Source: Pelagibacteraceae bacterium AG-349-L17
GTDB taxonomy: Bacteria > Pseudomonadota > Alphaproteobacteria > Pelagibacterales > Pelagibacteraceae
Length of the DNA: 64,000 nucleotides
Direction: 5' to 3'
Assembly: GCA_003278805.1 (NCBI GenBank)
Contig: QCDC01000002.1
Coordinates: 54,771-118,770 of the forward strand
Every line of letters starts with the position of its first letter. The stretch's first letter is position 1. Both the position numbers and the translations under genes were made by a program. The notes beneath the pieces are model-generated. The model searched no databases, had not been told where the DNA came from, and saw only the letters and a list, made by a program, of their open reading frames with translations. Below are positions 32,815 through 42,637 of this stretch, piece by piece.

Positions 32815-33282
32815 TTAGAGGTTACTTACACTTTTTAAGAGAGAATTCAAAGTTTTTTTTGACAATTTTTCATTAAATTTTTCAAAATAATCAAGTAAAT
32901 ATTCAATGTTATTAAAATCCTTCAAAAATAAAGTTATTTTTTTTAATTTTTCATTTTTTGTTAGATTATCCCAATAATGAATCTCTGAAACCATTGAATG
33001 AAACAAATTAATATAATCCTTCATTTTTTTATTAATTGTTTGGTCACCATAACCAATTTCTCTAATACTCAACTCAAGTTGTCGAAAATTAAAATCGTAA
33101 ATTTCTTGTAAAACTACTGTATTATTTTTACTTTTAAAATTTTTTAAAATAAATGAAAAATGTAATAAAAATATTGTTAATCTATCAGAAAATGTATCTT
33201 GTTTTTGAAGTCCTTCATACAAATCTTTATTAGTAGCTAATTTAATGAGATTATTATAAAAGTTTATATAATTATTTTTCAT
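32815..33282 (-). CDS. ubiquinol-cytochrome c chaperone family protein (CBP3-like)
   Basis: This 155-residue protein matches the alphaproteobacterial homologue of mitochondrial CBP3, a helper for cytochrome b/bc1 assembly. Signatures include [26 protein letters not shown], '[47 protein letters not shown]', matching the 'LRExGVGDxxVxKxxKxM' block. Its ATG shares two bases with the start of the divergent bamE (CATG), leaving no intergenic DNA for promoters. In other alphaproteobacteria this pair is also divergent. Confidence 0.88.
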   Translation of the reverse strand: MKNNYINFYNNLIKLATNKDLYEGLQKQDTFSDRLTIFLLHFSFILKNFKSKNNTVVLQEIYDFNFRQLELSIREIGYGDQTINKKMKDYINLFHSMVSEIHYWDNLTKNEKLKKITLFLKDFNNIEYLLDYFEKFNEKLSKKTLNSLLKSVSNL

Positions 33283-33745
33283 GAAAAAAATATTATTATT
33301 AATTATTTTTATATTTATATCAAATTGTACATTAAAAAAAATAGTTCAACATCATGGTGTTCATAATCTTAAAGAAAAACAAACTAAATTGATAATTAAT
33401 AAATCAAACAAAAACGATATAATTAAACTAATAGGTCCACCATCAACAGAAAGTTCTTTTGATAATGATGTTTATATATATATAGAGAGAAAAACCAGTT
33501 CTTCAAAGTTAAGAAAGCTTGGTGGTAGGATTTTGTTAGAAAACAATGTTCTAATTTTAGATTTAAATAAAAGAGGAATTCTCGTAGCTAAAAAATTTTA
33601 CAATAAAGATGACATGCAAAAAATCAACTTTGATGAAGAATTTACCTTATCTGATTACTCTAAAAGATCATTTATATACAATTTTTTTTATACACTTAGA
33701 CAACGAATTGACGATCCAAGAGGTATTAAAAGAACTCGAAACTAG
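33281..33745 (+). CDS. bamE: outer-membrane assembly lipoprotein BamE
   Basis: This 154-residue lipoprotein has a signal peptide with lipobox ([10 protein letters not shown], Cys near residue 16). The SmpA/OmlA core includes the conserved '[28 protein letters not shown]' turn and '[10 protein letters not shown]...FYNKDDMQ'. BamE is a small subunit of the BAM complex that inserts outer-membrane beta-barrels. It starts within the start codon of the opposite-strand chaperone gene and ends within the stop region of hppA. Confidence 0.87.
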   Translation: MKKILLLIIFIFISNCTLKKIVQHHGVHNLKEKQTKLIINKSNKNDIIKLIGPPSTESSFDNDVYIYIERKTSSSKLRKLGGRILLENNVLILDLNKRGILVAKKFYNKDDMQKINFDEEFTLSDYSKRSFIYNFFYTLRQRIDDPRGIKRTRN

Positions 33746-35847
33746 CTTGCAATCACAGCTAACAATAATAAGGCAACAATATTTGTTATCTTAATCATTG
33801 GGTTTACAGCTGGACCAGCAGTATCTTTATATGGATCACCAACTGTATCACCTGTTACAGCGGCTTTGTGAGCTTCGGATCCTTTACCACCGTGATTACC
33901 ATCCTCAATATATTTTTTTGCATTGTCCCATGCTCCACCACCAGCTGTCATTGATACAGCAACAAATAAGCCTGTTATTATTACACCTAGCAACATCGCT
34001 CCAACTGCAGCTAAAGCAGCTACTTGACCACCTATAGATAAAATAATGAAGTATAATACCACAGGAGAAAGAACTGGAAGTAATGATGGGATTATCATTT
34101 CTTTAATTGCTGCAACAGTTAATAAATCAACTAATTTTGCATAATCTGGTTTCTGTTTTCTTTTCATAATACCAGGGAATTTTTTAAATTGTCTTCTAAC
34201 TTCAACAACAACCGCTCCTCCTGCTCTTCCAACAGCTTGCATTCCCATTGAACCAAAAAGATAAGGTAACATTCCACCAATTAATAAACCAACAACCACA
34301 TACGGGTTTGATAAATCAAAAGTAACAACGATACCTTCTAATGCAGATCCAGCTTCTTTTGAAAAATGCTTAATATCTTCGGTGTAAGCAGCAAATAAAA
34401 CTAACGCTCCTAAACCAGCTGAACCAATAGCATATCCTTTTGTTACTGCTTTAGTGGTGTTTCCTACTGCATCTAGAGCATCTGTTGTTTTTCTAACTTT
34501 CTTATCAAGGTTAGACATTTCAGCAATACCACCAGCATTGTCAGTAACCGGCCCATATGCATCTAAAGCAACAACCATACCAGCTAATGCAAGCATTGTA
34601 GTGACTGCAATGGCTATACCAAAAAGACCAGCAATAGAATTTGTAATAAGAATACCTGCTACAATTATCAACGCAGGAATAGCAGTCGCTTCCATAGAAA
34701 CAGCTAAACCTTGAATAACATTTGTACCATGACCAGTTGTAGATGATAGGGCAACAGATTTAACCGGTCTATAACTTGTTCCTGTATAGTATTCAGTAAT
34801 CCAGATTAATAATCCAGTAATAATTAAACCTATAACACCACAATAATATAGATCCATACCATTAAAAGTCTTGTCATTTACTGTATACTCATTTGTAAAA
34901 CCAATTACATGATCTGTAACAGGCCATAGTATTACTAAAGATGCTAATGCAGATACAACAAATCCTTTATACAAGGCATTCATAACGTTATTACTTTTTC
35001 CAAGTTTAACGAAAAAAGTTCCAATAATAGATGTTAACAAGCATGCAGCTCCTATAGATAAAGGGTAAATCATCATATTTAGATCACCAACAAAGAAAAT
35101 TGAAGATAAAACCATCGTTGCAACAATTGTAACAGCATATGTTTCAAATAAATCAGCCGCCATACCAGCGCAGTCTCCTACATTGTCACCAACATTATCT
35201 GCGATTACAGCGGGGTTTCTAGGATCATCCTCTGGAATTCCGGCTTCAACTTTTCCAACTAAGTCAGCACCAACATCAGCACCTTTTGTAAAAATTCCAC
35301 CACCTAATCTTGCAAAGATAGAAATTAGAGAAGCTCCAAAACCTAATGCAACTAAAGCATTAACTATTTCTCTTTCATCAACATTAGATTTCAATAGTAC
35401 ATAATAATAAACAGCTATAGCTAATAATGCTAAACCAGCAACCAACATTCCAGTTACAGCACCAGATTTAAAAGCAACTGAAAGACCTTGAGCTAAGCCT
35501 TTTCTTGATGCCTCTGCTGTTCTCACGTTTGCCTCCACAGAAACTAACATTCCCACATAACCTGCAATTCCTGATAAAGCGGCTCCTATTAAATAACCTA
35601 GACCTACTAGTGGACTAAACGCAATACTTACGATTACTAAAACTACAGCACCAACAATAGCAATAGTTTTATATTGTCTTGCTAAATATGCCTTTGCACC
35701 AATTTGAATAGCAGATGCAATATCTTGCATTTTTGCATTTCCTGCACTTGAATTAAGAATGTTTTTACCAGTTAAAAATCCATAAACGATAGATAATAAA
35801 CCGGCTCCGATTGTGTATAATAGTATTGTTTCGATTGTAGCGCTCAT
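33742..35847 (-). CDS. hppA: membrane-bound H+-translocating pyrophosphatase, K+-independent type
   Basis: HppA couples pyrophosphate hydrolysis to proton export across the inner membrane. It has about 16 spans, the pyrophosphate-binding '[45 protein letters not shown]' and the C-terminal '[37 protein letters not shown]'. The motif [10 protein letters not shown] has Lys instead of Ala, the mark of K+-independent H+-pumps. I used the ATG at 35847 ([11 protein letters not shown]), 23 codons inside the longest frame, since the added residues are not family-like. It is the final gene after thiL, following a 79-base gap that may hold its own promoter. Confidence 0.96.
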   Translation of the reverse strand: MSATIETILLYTIGAGLLSIVYGFLTGKNILNSSAGNAKMQDIASAIQIGAKAYLARQYKTIAIVGAVVLVIVSIAFSPLVGLGYLIGAALSGIAGYVGMLVSVEANVRTAEASRKGLAQGLSVAFKSGAVTGMLVAGLALLAIAVYYYVLLKSNVDEREIVNALVALGFGASLISIFARLGGGIFTKGADVGADLVGKVEAGIPEDDPRNPAVIADNVGDNVGDCAGMAADLFETYAVTIVATMVLSSIFFVGDLNMMIYPLSIGAACLLTSIIGTFFVKLGKSNNVMNALYKGFVVSALASLVILWPVTDHVIGFTNEYTVNDKTFNGMDLYYCGVIGLIITGLLIWITEYYTGTSYRPVKSVALSSTTGHGTNVIQGLAVSMEATAIPALIIVAGILITNSIAGLFGIAIAVTTMLALAGMVVALDAYGPVTDNAGGIAEMSNLDKKVRKTTDALDAVGNTTKAVTKGYAIGSAGLGALVLFAAYTEDIKHFSKEAGSALEGIVVTFDLSNPYVVVGLLIGGMLPYLFGSMGMQAVGRAGGAVVVEVRRQFKKFPGIMKRKQKPDYAKLVDLLTVAAIKEMIIPSLLPVLSPVVLYFIILSIGGQVAALAAVGAMLLGVIITGLFVAVSMTAGGGAWDNAKKYIEDGNHGGKGSEAHKAAVTGDTVGDPYKDTAGPAVNPMIKITNIVALLLLAVIAS

Positions 35848-35926
35848 ATTAACCTTAAGTTGTTGGTTGTTAAATTTTTCAAGCCCGCACAATACAAAAA
35901 AAGATAGAAAAGACAACGATTAACTT

Positions 35927-36886
35927 CTAAAACCGATGAATATAACCTTTGGATTTGGCTCGAATTTGCTTGCCTTTTTCATCAAATATCAAAGATCTAT
36001 CTTTACCAGGTACAATTTTACCAATTTTAGTTATTTTTATTCCAGTTGTTTTAGAAGCTTTTTGAATGATTCTAGCTTTATTAATATCTGCAGTAAATAA
36101 TACCTGATAATCATCTCCATTAGAAATTAGATTAATTTTATTCAATTTTTGTTTTTTAATTAAATTACTTAATTTATTGGAAACAGGTATTTTATTTTCA
36201 AATAAGTGAAATGATAAGCTCTGTCTATTAATCATTTTTGACAAATCATCAGTTAATCCATCTGAGACATCAATGGAGCTGTTTGCAAATTTTAGTAAAT
36301 ATTTTGTTAAATTTAAAGGTAACTCTGGTTTGTAATATTTATTTACAAAGAATAATTTGTCCTTATTTTTAAATTTAGCTTTATTACTTAATGCTTTAAG
36401 TCCTAGGTAACTATCTCCCAAATTTCCAGTAACATAAATGTCATCATTTAATTTAGCTTTATTACGATAAATTATTTTATTCGAATATCCTAATGAAGTG
36501 ATTGTGAAACTTAGTTTGTTTGAAAAAGTTGTGTCTCCACCACATAAATCAATATTAAATTTATTTTGTTCTGATTTAAGTGATTTTGAGATTTTATATA
36601 AATTATTTTGTGTAAATGATTTTTTATTACCAGAGCCAGAAATAAAATAAAACTTTGGTATTACACCTTTACAAATTAAATCAGAAATTGATGACCTTAA
36701 TATTTTTTTAATTACTAAATCTGGGGATTTAAAATCATAAAAATGTGTACCAATATTGTATGTATCAACAGATATAACAACACCTCTTTTTTTATCGAAA
36801 AAAACATCGTCATTTAGGTTAAGAGCAGATTTATTTTTTTTAGCTATTTTAAAAAAATAATTATTTATTAGATCAAATTCATGCAT
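35927..36886 (-). CDS. thiL: thiamine-monophosphate kinase
   Basis: ThiL phosphorylates thiamine monophosphate to thiamine diphosphate. The 319-residue protein shows DDVFFDKKRGVVISVDTYNIGTHF, 'SSISDLICKGVIPKFYFISG', CGGDTTF and 'SIDVSDGLTDDLSKM'. SAR11 cells are known to depend on an external HMP-type thiamine precursor, and a retained ThiL fits that since TMP is still made inside. It overlaps nusB by 8 bases in the conserved ribH-nusB-thiL order. Confidence 0.94.
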   Translation of the reverse strand: MHEFDLINNYFFKIAKKNKSALNLNDDVFFDKKRGVVISVDTYNIGTHFYDFKSPDLVIKKILRSSISDLICKGVIPKFYFISGSGNKKSFTQNNLYKISKSLKSEQNKFNIDLCGGDTTFSNKLSFTITSLGYSNKIIYRNKAKLNDDIYVTGNLGDSYLGLKALSNKAKFKNKDKLFFVNKYYKPELPLNLTKYLLKFANSSIDVSDGLTDDLSKMINRQSLSFHLFENKIPVSNKLSNLIKKQKLNKINLISNGDDYQVLFTADINKARIIQKASKTTGIKITKIGKIVPGKDRSLIFDEKGKQIRAKSKGYIHRF

Positions 36887-37283
36887 TGTTAGATCTTAAT
36901 TTTTTTCCAACGTTGTCTAATAAAGCATTAAGATACTTTGTTTGTGAGTCTTCAAGAAAAAAATTAGATGAATTTAAATATTCTTTAATGATTATATTTA
37001 TAGATAAATTTGGCTTGTACATAAATTCATAAGTTGCTGCTTTTAAAATTGTTTGAAAAACTTTATCTAATTTTTCAAAAACAAATTCATCACCTAATTT
37101 ATTATTTAGTTCATCTAAAATAAGATCGTTTCTTTCTATAGTTCCTAAAACAATATCTTTAATAAATTTTTTAAATCTGTGTTTTGGAAAATCAAAATCA
37201 TCATCTTCATTATAAAATTTACCATATAATTTCTGAATAATTATAACTCTAGGGTTATTTTTGGGATTAAAGTGAGTTCTCAT
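36879..37283 (-). CDS. nusB: transcription antitermination protein NusB
   Basis: This 134-residue helical protein follows ribH with a 4-base overlap, the usual place for nusB. The pattern 'VIIQKLYGKF', 'FIKDIVLGTIERNDLILDELN' and 'KVFQTILKAATYEFMYKPNLSINIIIKEYLNSSNFF' matches the NusB fold. It binds boxA RNA with NusE during rRNA transcription. Confidence 0.9.
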   Translation of the reverse strand: MRTHFNPKNNPRVIIIQKLYGKFYNEDDDFDFPKHRFKKFIKDIVLGTIERNDLILDELNNKLGDEFVFEKLDKVFQTILKAATYEFMYKPNLSINIIIKEYLNSSNFFLEDSQTKYLNALLDNVGKKLRSNNA

Positions 37284-37672
37284 TTTTGAGACAAAACTGA
37301 AATCATAGCTTTTGCAGCTTCAGCACCCTTTTTTCTTCTTGCTCTTGCTTGAGCCATGTTTAGACAAGTAATTATTCCATTTCCAATAGGTTTTTTACTA
37401 TCTATAGATAATTTCATTATAGCATTTGTTGATGCTTGAGAAATAAAATCAAAGTGTGGCGTTTGACCTTTAATTACACAACCTAAAGCTAAAAAACCAT
37501 CATATTTTTTTAAATTTTTTGATATTGTAACCGGAATTTCAAAAACACCTGGTACTTTAATAATTTTTGTTATATTTTTTTTTGGAATTATTTTAAAAGC
37601 ACTGCTTATTAAGCCATCAGCAATATCTTTATAATAATCTGCTACAACAATTAAATATTTTTTTTTCATCAA
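37280..37672 (-). CDS. ribH: 6,7-dimethyl-8-ribityllumazine synthase
   Basis: RibH condenses the ribityl-pyrimidine with dihydroxybutanone phosphate, the penultimate riboflavin step. It is 130 residues, shorter than usual. 'KVPGVFEIPVTISKNL', 'LGCVIKGQTPHFDFIS' (the active-site His) and 'PIGNGIITCLNMAQARARRKKGAEAAKAMI' are recognisable. It overlaps ribB and nusB by 4 bases each. Confidence 0.93.
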   Translation of the reverse strand: MMKKKYLIVVADYYKDIADGLISSAFKIIPKKNITKIIKVPGVFEIPVTISKNLKKYDGFLALGCVIKGQTPHFDFISQASTNAIMKLSIDSKKPIGNGIITCLNMAQARARRKKGAEAAKAMISVLSQK

Positions 37673-38769
37673 ATTAATTCCTGTTTTGTAATTTTTATAC
37701 CATAACCATCAAGACCAATAACTTTTTTTGGTGATTTAGTAATTAATATCATGTTTTTAATTTTTAAGTCTTTAATAATTTGAGCTCCAATACCATAATT
37801 TCTTATTAACTTGTCATTTCCTTTTTTATAAAAGTCCTTGTTTTTATAATCTTTTAAAGTCTGAGTTACTGATTTTAAATTTGAATCTTTGATAAAAACT
37901 AAAACGCAATTTTGATATTTTTTAAAATAATTTAAAGTCTTGTTAAATGAATTTGGTAGTGATTGATTTATTAGATAGTTTTGGACCACGTTAGATGAAA
38001 TAACTCTTACTCTTGGAGTAATAACTTTTTTTATTTTACCTTTTATTAAAGCGAAGTGCTCTGAACCATCTAAAAGATTTTCATAAATTCTAATATTATA
38101 TTTTTGATTTTTTACATCAATCTTGCTTTGCTTTTTAAGTTTAATAAGCTTTTCTTTTTTTAGTCTATATGCGATCAGATCTTCTATCTTTCCAATTTTT
38201 AATTTATGTTTTTTTGCAAAATTAAATAAGTCTTGACCTTTGGCCATTGTTCCGTCTTCATTCATAATTTCACAAATTACAGCAGAGTTATTTTTTTTTG
38301 CTAATTTAGATATATCAACTGAGGCTTCAGTGTGACCAGCTCTAACAAGGACTCCACCATCTTTGGCTATAATTGGAAACACGTGACCAGGTGAAACAAT
38401 CTCATTTTTATTTACATTTTTTTTTGAAGCAATTTTAATTGTTTTCGCTCTATCTTTAGCCGATATACCTGTTGTTATTCCTTTTTTTGCCTCAATAGAA
38501 ATTGTAAATGCCGTCTTGTTTCTTGATTGATTTACTGGAGACATTAAAGATAAATTTAATCTTTTTGCTTGCAGTGAATCAAGCGCCAAACAAATTAAGC
38601 CTCGCCCATATTTTGCCATGAAATTAATGTTCTTTGCATTCGAGTCTGACGTTGAAATAACCAAATCTCCCTCATTTTCTCTTTTTTCATCATCTACTAA
38701 AATAAACATACCACCTTTTTTGGCTACGCTTATAATTGACTCTATTGACGCAAAATTATTTTTTTTCAT
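37669..38769 (-). CDS. ribB: 3,4-dihydroxy-2-butanone 4-phosphate synthase with degenerate GTP cyclohydrolase II domain (RibBX-like)
   Basis: The N-terminal half (about 1-205) is an intact RibB: FILVDDEKRENEGDLVI, TTGISAKDRA, VLVRAGHTEASVDI and CEIMNEDGTMA. It makes dihydroxybutanone phosphate from ribulose 5-phosphate. The C-terminal half (about 215-366) has the length of a RibA domain, but the zinc-binding region (normally HxxCxxGDxxxxxxCxC) reads VRVISSNVVQNYLIN and lacks all Cys ligands. 'NYGIGAQIIKDLKIKNMILIT' preserves the fold. Such 'RibBX' fusions with inactive RibA are known in proteobacteria. A separate functional RibA would be expected elsewhere. It overlaps ribE by 14 bases. Confidence 0.9.
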   Translation of the reverse strand: MKKNNFASIESIISVAKKGGMFILVDDEKRENEGDLVISTSDSNAKNINFMAKYGRGLICLALDSLQAKRLNLSLMSPVNQSRNKTAFTISIEAKKGITTGISAKDRAKTIKIASKKNVNKNEIVSPGHVFPIIAKDGGVLVRAGHTEASVDISKLAKKNNSAVICEIMNEDGTMAKGQDLFNFAKKHKLKIGKIEDLIAYRLKKEKLIKLKKQSKIDVKNQKYNIRIYENLLDGSEHFALIKGKIKKVITPRVRVISSNVVQNYLINQSLPNSFNKTLNYFKKYQNCVLVFIKDSNLKSVTQTLKDYKNKDFYKKGNDKLIRNYGIGAQIIKDLKIKNMILITKSPKKVIGLDGYGIKITKQELI

Positions 38770-39349
38770 TAAAATAATTCCTAACGTATTTAGATAATAT
38801 ATCTATCTCTATGTTGACTAAACTAGATTTTTTTAAAGTTGATAAATTCGTTTCTTTATAGGTGTGGGGGATAATCCAAATTTGGAAACCTCTTTTAGTC
38901 ACTTTTGAAATTGTAAGAGAAATACCATTCACACAGATTGATGCTTTTTCTATTAAATGTTTTCTTTCTTTTTTAGGTAAATCAAAGTCAAAAAGAAATG
39001 ATTTATCTATTTTTTTAATACTTAATACTTTACCAACAGTATCAACATGACCTTGACAAATGTGCCCTGAAATTTTTGTCCCATATTTTAAAGGCAATTC
39101 TAAATTTATTTTATCTTTTATTTTTAAAAATTTAAATTTTGATCGAATTATCGTTTCTTTCGAAAGATAAAATTCCATAATTTTGGATTTATATGAAATT
39201 AAAGTTAGACATACACCATCGCAGGCAACAGACAAACCCATGTCTTTATTGGATACTTTAACATTACTTTTAACAAAAATGTTAAGACCTTTAGGTCTTT
39301 TAATAATTTTAGTAATAGTACCTTGGTTATAAATTATTCCGTTAAACAT
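38756..39349 (-). CDS. ribE: riboflavin synthase (alpha chain)
   Basis: RibE converts two lumazine molecules into riboflavin. This 197-residue protein has two repeated barrels. The first starts MFNGIIYNQGTI and contains SVACDGVCLTLIS. The second has GHICQGHVDTVG and ASICVNGISLTISKV, mirroring it. It is five bases downstream of ribD and overlaps ribB. No FMN riboswitch is apparent in front of ribD. Confidence 0.94.
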   Translation of the reverse strand: MFNGIIYNQGTITKIIKRPKGLNIFVKSNVKVSNKDMGLSVACDGVCLTLISYKSKIMEFYLSKETIIRSKFKFLKIKDKINLELPLKYGTKISGHICQGHVDTVGKVLSIKKIDKSFLFDFDLPKKERKHLIEKASICVNGISLTISKVTKRGFQIWIIPHTYKETNLSTLKKSSLVNIEIDILSKYVRNYFNEKK

Positions 39350-39354
39350 TTTTT

Positions 39355-40458
39355 CTAACTATATAGTGTTATTCTGTCTTTTCGTAAATTGAGATTTAGA
39401 TTAATTTTTGTTTTATATTTTTGATTTAATATATTTTGACTACTAAATTTCAAATATTCAAAGTTTTTAGAAAGGTTTTTTGGACTTTTATATAAATAAA
39501 ATTTATTAAATATTTTATTCTTAATCAGTGAATTTGTTAATTTATCTCCTCCTTCTATTAACAAATTTCTGCATCCATAATTATGTAATTTTTTCAAAAT
39601 TAATTTAATGTCAAATCTGTTATTTCTATCAATTCGAGATTTAATTAAATGAATTCCTTTTCTTTTAAATTTTAAAATTTTTGATTTGTCAGCTTTATTA
39701 TAAAAAATTAAAGTATTTTTGTTGTTAGAAGATTTAATTATATAACTGTTTGTTTTAGAATTTAGCTTGTTGTCTAAAATAATTCTTTTTGGAGAAAATT
39801 TTTCAAAACCCTTCAAACGACAATTTAATTTTGGATTATCTTTATTTAGCGTTTTGTGAGTAATCATCAAACTATCATTTTGATATCTCAACATGTGTGT
39901 AAATTGATCTGAGTAAGAATTTGTAATCTTTTTCTGGCTCTTACTGTAAATAATATTATTTTTTGAAATAGCTATTTTGCCGGTGACGAAAGGTAATTTT
40001 TTCTTTCTATTAAAAAAATAAGGTAAATAAAAACTTTCAATTTTATTTTTTAATAAACCTTTTTTTACAATTATTTTTTTTGACTTTAAAATTTTAAAAC
40101 TTTTATTTCTTACTCTTTTGTCTATGTCGGTAACAGCATATATAACTTCTGAAATTTTTGATTTAATTATCATATCAGTACATGGTGGTGTTAAACCATG
40201 ATGACAGCATGGTTCTAAAGTAACATACATTTTTGAACCTTCTAATTCTTCAAAACTATTTTTAATCGCATTAAATTCAGCATGTGGTCTTCCATTAAAT
40301 GATGTTTGTCCTATGGAAATAATTTTATCATTTTTGACAATAATACAACCTACAGAAGGATTTGATCCGGTCTGTCCATGACGAGATTTAGCCAAGTCTA
40401 AGGCTAATTCCATATAAAATTTATCTTTTGATGAAAATTTATCTTTTTTTGTAGACAT
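39355..40458 (-). CDS. ribD: bifunctional diaminohydroxyphosphoribosylaminopyrimidine deaminase/reductase
   Basis: RibD catalyses the second and third steps of riboflavin synthesis. The N-terminal deaminase (about 1-140) has NPSVGCIIVK, GRPHAEFNAI (HAE) and TLEPCCHHGLTPPC zinc ligands. The C-terminal reductase (about 145-367) includes KLPFVTGKIAISK, TLNKDNPKLNCR and LLIEGGDKLTNSLI. I used the ATG at 40458 (MSTKKDKF). A longer frame would add 21 residues deep inside nrdR. The chosen start overlaps nrdR by 20 bases. This is the standard nrdR-ribD order. Confidence 0.94.
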   Translation of the reverse strand: MSTKKDKFSSKDKFYMELALDLAKSRHGQTGSNPSVGCIIVKNDKIISIGQTSFNGRPHAEFNAIKNSFEELEGSKMYVTLEPCCHHGLTPPCTDMIIKSKISEVIYAVTDIDKRVRNKSFKILKSKKIIVKKGLLKNKIESFYLPYFFNRKKKLPFVTGKIAISKNNIIYSKSQKKITNSYSDQFTHMLRYQNDSLMITHKTLNKDNPKLNCRLKGFEKFSPKRIILDNKLNSKTNSYIIKSSNNKNTLIFYNKADKSKILKFKRKGIHLIKSRIDRNNRFDIKLILKKLHNYGCRNLLIEGGDKLTNSLIKNKIFNKFYLYKSPKNLSKNFEYLKFSSQNILNQKYKTKINLNLNLRKDRITLYS

Positions 40459-40897
40459 CAAGCTTGTCCACGAATTGTACGAAATCTTTTTCTTCTCTAA
40501 AGTTTCTGTATACAGATGCAAATCTTACATATCCAACAGGGTCTAAATCTTTTAATCCATCCATAACCATTGTACCAATTGTATTTGTTGATATCTCTCC
40601 TTGTCCTAATTCTTCTAAAGATCTTGAAATATTACTGATGAATTTTTCTATTGTAGCCGTGTCTATTGGTCTTTTTTTTAGAGCTATGTAAATAGATTTA
40701 GACAATTTATCACGATCAAATGATGATTTTCTTCCATTTTTTTTAACAACCATCAATTCTCTAAATTGAATTCTCTCAAATGTAGTAAATCTTTCACCAC
40801 ATATACACAATCTTCTTCTTCTTATTGCAGTACCATCTTCAGTAGGACGTGAGTCTACAACAGATGTATCACCTTTTTTTTCACACGGACAAATCAT
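40439..40897 (-). CDS. nrdR: transcriptional repressor NrdR
   Basis: NrdR is an ATP/dATP-sensing repressor of ribonucleotide reductase genes. The 152-residue protein has an N-terminal zinc ribbon and an ATP-cone. 'DSRPTEDGTAIRRRRLCICGERFTTFERIQ' is the hallmark. The first zinc pair is unusual: MICPCEKK gives Cys3 and Cys5 instead of the normal CPxC spacing (Cys3/Cys6), while the second pair is normal CxxC. The ATP-cone covers 'MVVKKNGRKSSFDRDKLSKSI' and 'GYVRFASVYRNF'. It is located between glyA and ribD, as in many alphaproteobacteria. Confidence 0.94.
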   Translation of the reverse strand: MICPCEKKGDTSVVDSRPTEDGTAIRRRRLCICGERFTTFERIQFRELMVVKKNGRKSSFDRDKLSKSIYIALKKRPIDTATIEKFISNISRSLEELGQGEISTNTIGTMVMDGLKDLDPVGYVRFASVYRNFREEKDFVQFVDKLDVYKKR

Positions 40898-40900
40898 TTC

Positions 40901-42208
40901 CTAAAGGTTCTTATATATCGGAAATGAAGAAGTTAAAGAAATAACTTCATTTTTTACTTCGTTTTCTATTTTGCTGTTATCTGTTGGGTTTTCAGATAAA
41001 CCTTTTAGAGTTTTTGTTATCAATTCACCTACTGTTTTAAACTCATTTAAACCAAATCCACGAGTTGTGGCTGCTTGAGTTCCTAATCTTATTCCAGATG
41101 TAATCATCGGTTTTTCTGTATCAAATGGAATACCATTTTTATTACATGTAATGTTTGCTCTAGACAAACTCTCTGCTGCAAGATTTCCTTTTACATTGTA
41201 GGGTCTCAAATCAACCAACATCAAATGTGTATCTGTTCCATCTGAATAAATTTTAAACCCATTATTTTTTAAAGTTTCTGCCAACATTTTTGCGTTTGCT
41301 AAAACAGATTTAATATAATCTTGAAATTCTGGATGTAGCGCTTCAAGAAAGCCTGCTGCTTTTGCAGCAATAATATGCATTAAAGGTCCACCTTGGTAAC
41401 CAGGAAAAACAGCTGTATTAAATTTTTTAGCAAGTTCTTCGTGATTAGTTAAAATTATTCCTCCTCTTGCACTTCTAAAAACCTTATGGGTTGTTGAAGT
41501 GACCACATGAGCATAATCACAAGGATTAGGATATCCTTTACCAGCAACTAATCCTGAGAAGTGAGCCATATCAACCATCAAGTATGCTCCAACTTTATCT
41601 GCAATCTCTCTAAATCTTTTAAAGTCAATTACTCTAGAATAAGCACTCCCACCCGCAATGATTAGTTTAGGTTTATTTTCTAATGCAAGTTTTTCAACAT
41701 TATCATAATCTATCAACTCAGATTCTTTATCTACATCATAGCCTATAGCATTAAACCATTTACCAGACATTGAAATTTTTAATCCATGAGTGATATGACC
41801 ACCTGAATTTAAACTCATGCCCATAAATGTATCACCCGGGCTTAACAAAGCTAAAAATACAGCTCCATTAGCTTGTGCACCTGAGTGTGGTTGAGCATTT
41901 GCAAATTTACAATTAAATAATTTTTTTAATCTTTCAATGGCAAGGTTTTCTGCCACATCAACATGCTCGCAACCATTATAATATCTTTTACCAGGATAAC
42001 CTTCGGCATATTTATTAGTTAAAACTGATCCTTGTGCCTCTAATACTGCTTGAGATACTATATTTTCAGACGCAATTAATTCTATATGTTGTTGTTGTCT
42101 GATTAATTCATCTTTAATAGCTTTATAAAGCTCTGGATCTTTTACAGATAAACTATCCTCAAAAAAACTTTTATAACTATCGTTTAAATAACTTTTCTCG
42201 CTCGACAT
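40901..42208 (-). CDS. glyA: serine hydroxymethyltransferase
   Basis: GlyA interconverts serine and glycine with tetrahydrofolate. The 435 residues include '[36 protein letters not shown]', '[14 protein letters not shown]' and the PLP-lysine block '[16 protein letters not shown]'. No glycine riboswitch is visible upstream, where rpiB ends only 2 bases away. With the soxBDAG operon in this window it completes a route from sarcosine to serine. Confidence 0.98.
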   Translation of the reverse strand: MSSEKSYLNDSYKSFFEDSLSVKDPELYKAIKDELIRQQQHIELIASENIVSQAVLEAQGSVLTNKYAEGYPGKRYYNGCEHVDVAENLAIERLKKLFNCKFANAQPHSGAQANGAVFLALLSPGDTFMGMSLNSGGHITHGLKISMSGKWFNAIGYDVDKESELIDYDNVEKLALENKPKLIIAGGSAYSRVIDFKRFREIADKVGAYLMVDMAHFSGLVAGKGYPNPCDYAHVVTSTTHKVFRSARGGIILTNHEELAKKFNTAVFPGYQGGPLMHIIAAKAAGFLEALHPEFQDYIKSVLANAKMLAETLKNNGFKIYSDGTDTHLMLVDLRPYNVKGNLAAESLSRANITCNKNGIPFDTEKPMITSGIRLGTQAATTRGFGLNEFKTVGELITKTLKGLSENPTDNSKIENEVKNEVISLTSSFPIYKNL

Positions 42209-42210
42209 AA

Positions 42211-42636
42211 TTATATTTTCTTAACTCTTCTCAAGTGTCTACCACCATCAAATTTTGTATTTAAAAAAACACTTATAAATTTCAAAGCATTTTTTTTGGT
42301 TATCAACCTTGACCCTAATGTAATGATGTTTGCATCGTTATGCAATCTGGATAATTTGGTTGATTTTAGATTAAAACATTGTGCTGCGCGAATATTTTTA
42401 TGCTTATTTGCCGCAATATTCATACCAGTCCCAGATCCACACACTAAAATACCAAAGTTGCTCTTGCTTGATTTGACTTTTCTAGCAACTTTATGAGCAT
42501 AGTCGGGATAATCAACGCTGCTATCATCTTTGGGACCAAGATCCTCAAATTTTACTTTTTTATTCCTTAGATAATCTTTGATTGTCTCTTTTAATTTAAA
42601 TCCAGCGTGATCTGATGAAATAAATATTTTTCTCAA
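42211..42636 (-). CDS. rpiB: ribose-5-phosphate isomerase B
   Basis: RpiB interconverts ribose 5-phosphate and ribulose 5-phosphate. This 141-residue protein has [18 protein letters not shown], '[12 protein letters not shown]' and the catalytic Cys in [22 protein letters not shown]. It sits between the 2OG oxygenase and glyA genes with gaps of 1-2 bases, so it is clearly in the same transcript. The rpiB-glyA-nrdR-ribD order is conserved in alphaproteobacteria. Confidence 0.95.
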   Translation of the reverse strand: MRKIFISSDHAGFKLKETIKDYLRNKKVKFEDLGPKDDSSVDYPDYAHKVARKVKSSKSNFGILVCGSGTGMNIAANKHKNIRAAQCFNLKSTKLSRLHNDANIITLGSRLITKKNALKFISVFLNTKFDGGRHLRRVKKI

Positions 42637-42637
42637 A

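Noticed and set aside
34454..35404. Open frames on the plus strand opposite hppA
   Set aside because: They are shadows of the strongly conserved hppA coding sequence, with no start signals or family features.
40459..40900. FMN riboswitch before ribD
   Set aside because: The region upstream of ribD is nrdR coding sequence, with no RFN-element core.
42209..42212. Possible glycine riboswitch before glyA
   Set aside because: Only 2 bases separate rpiB and glyA, and no aptamer-like sequence is visible within rpiB.
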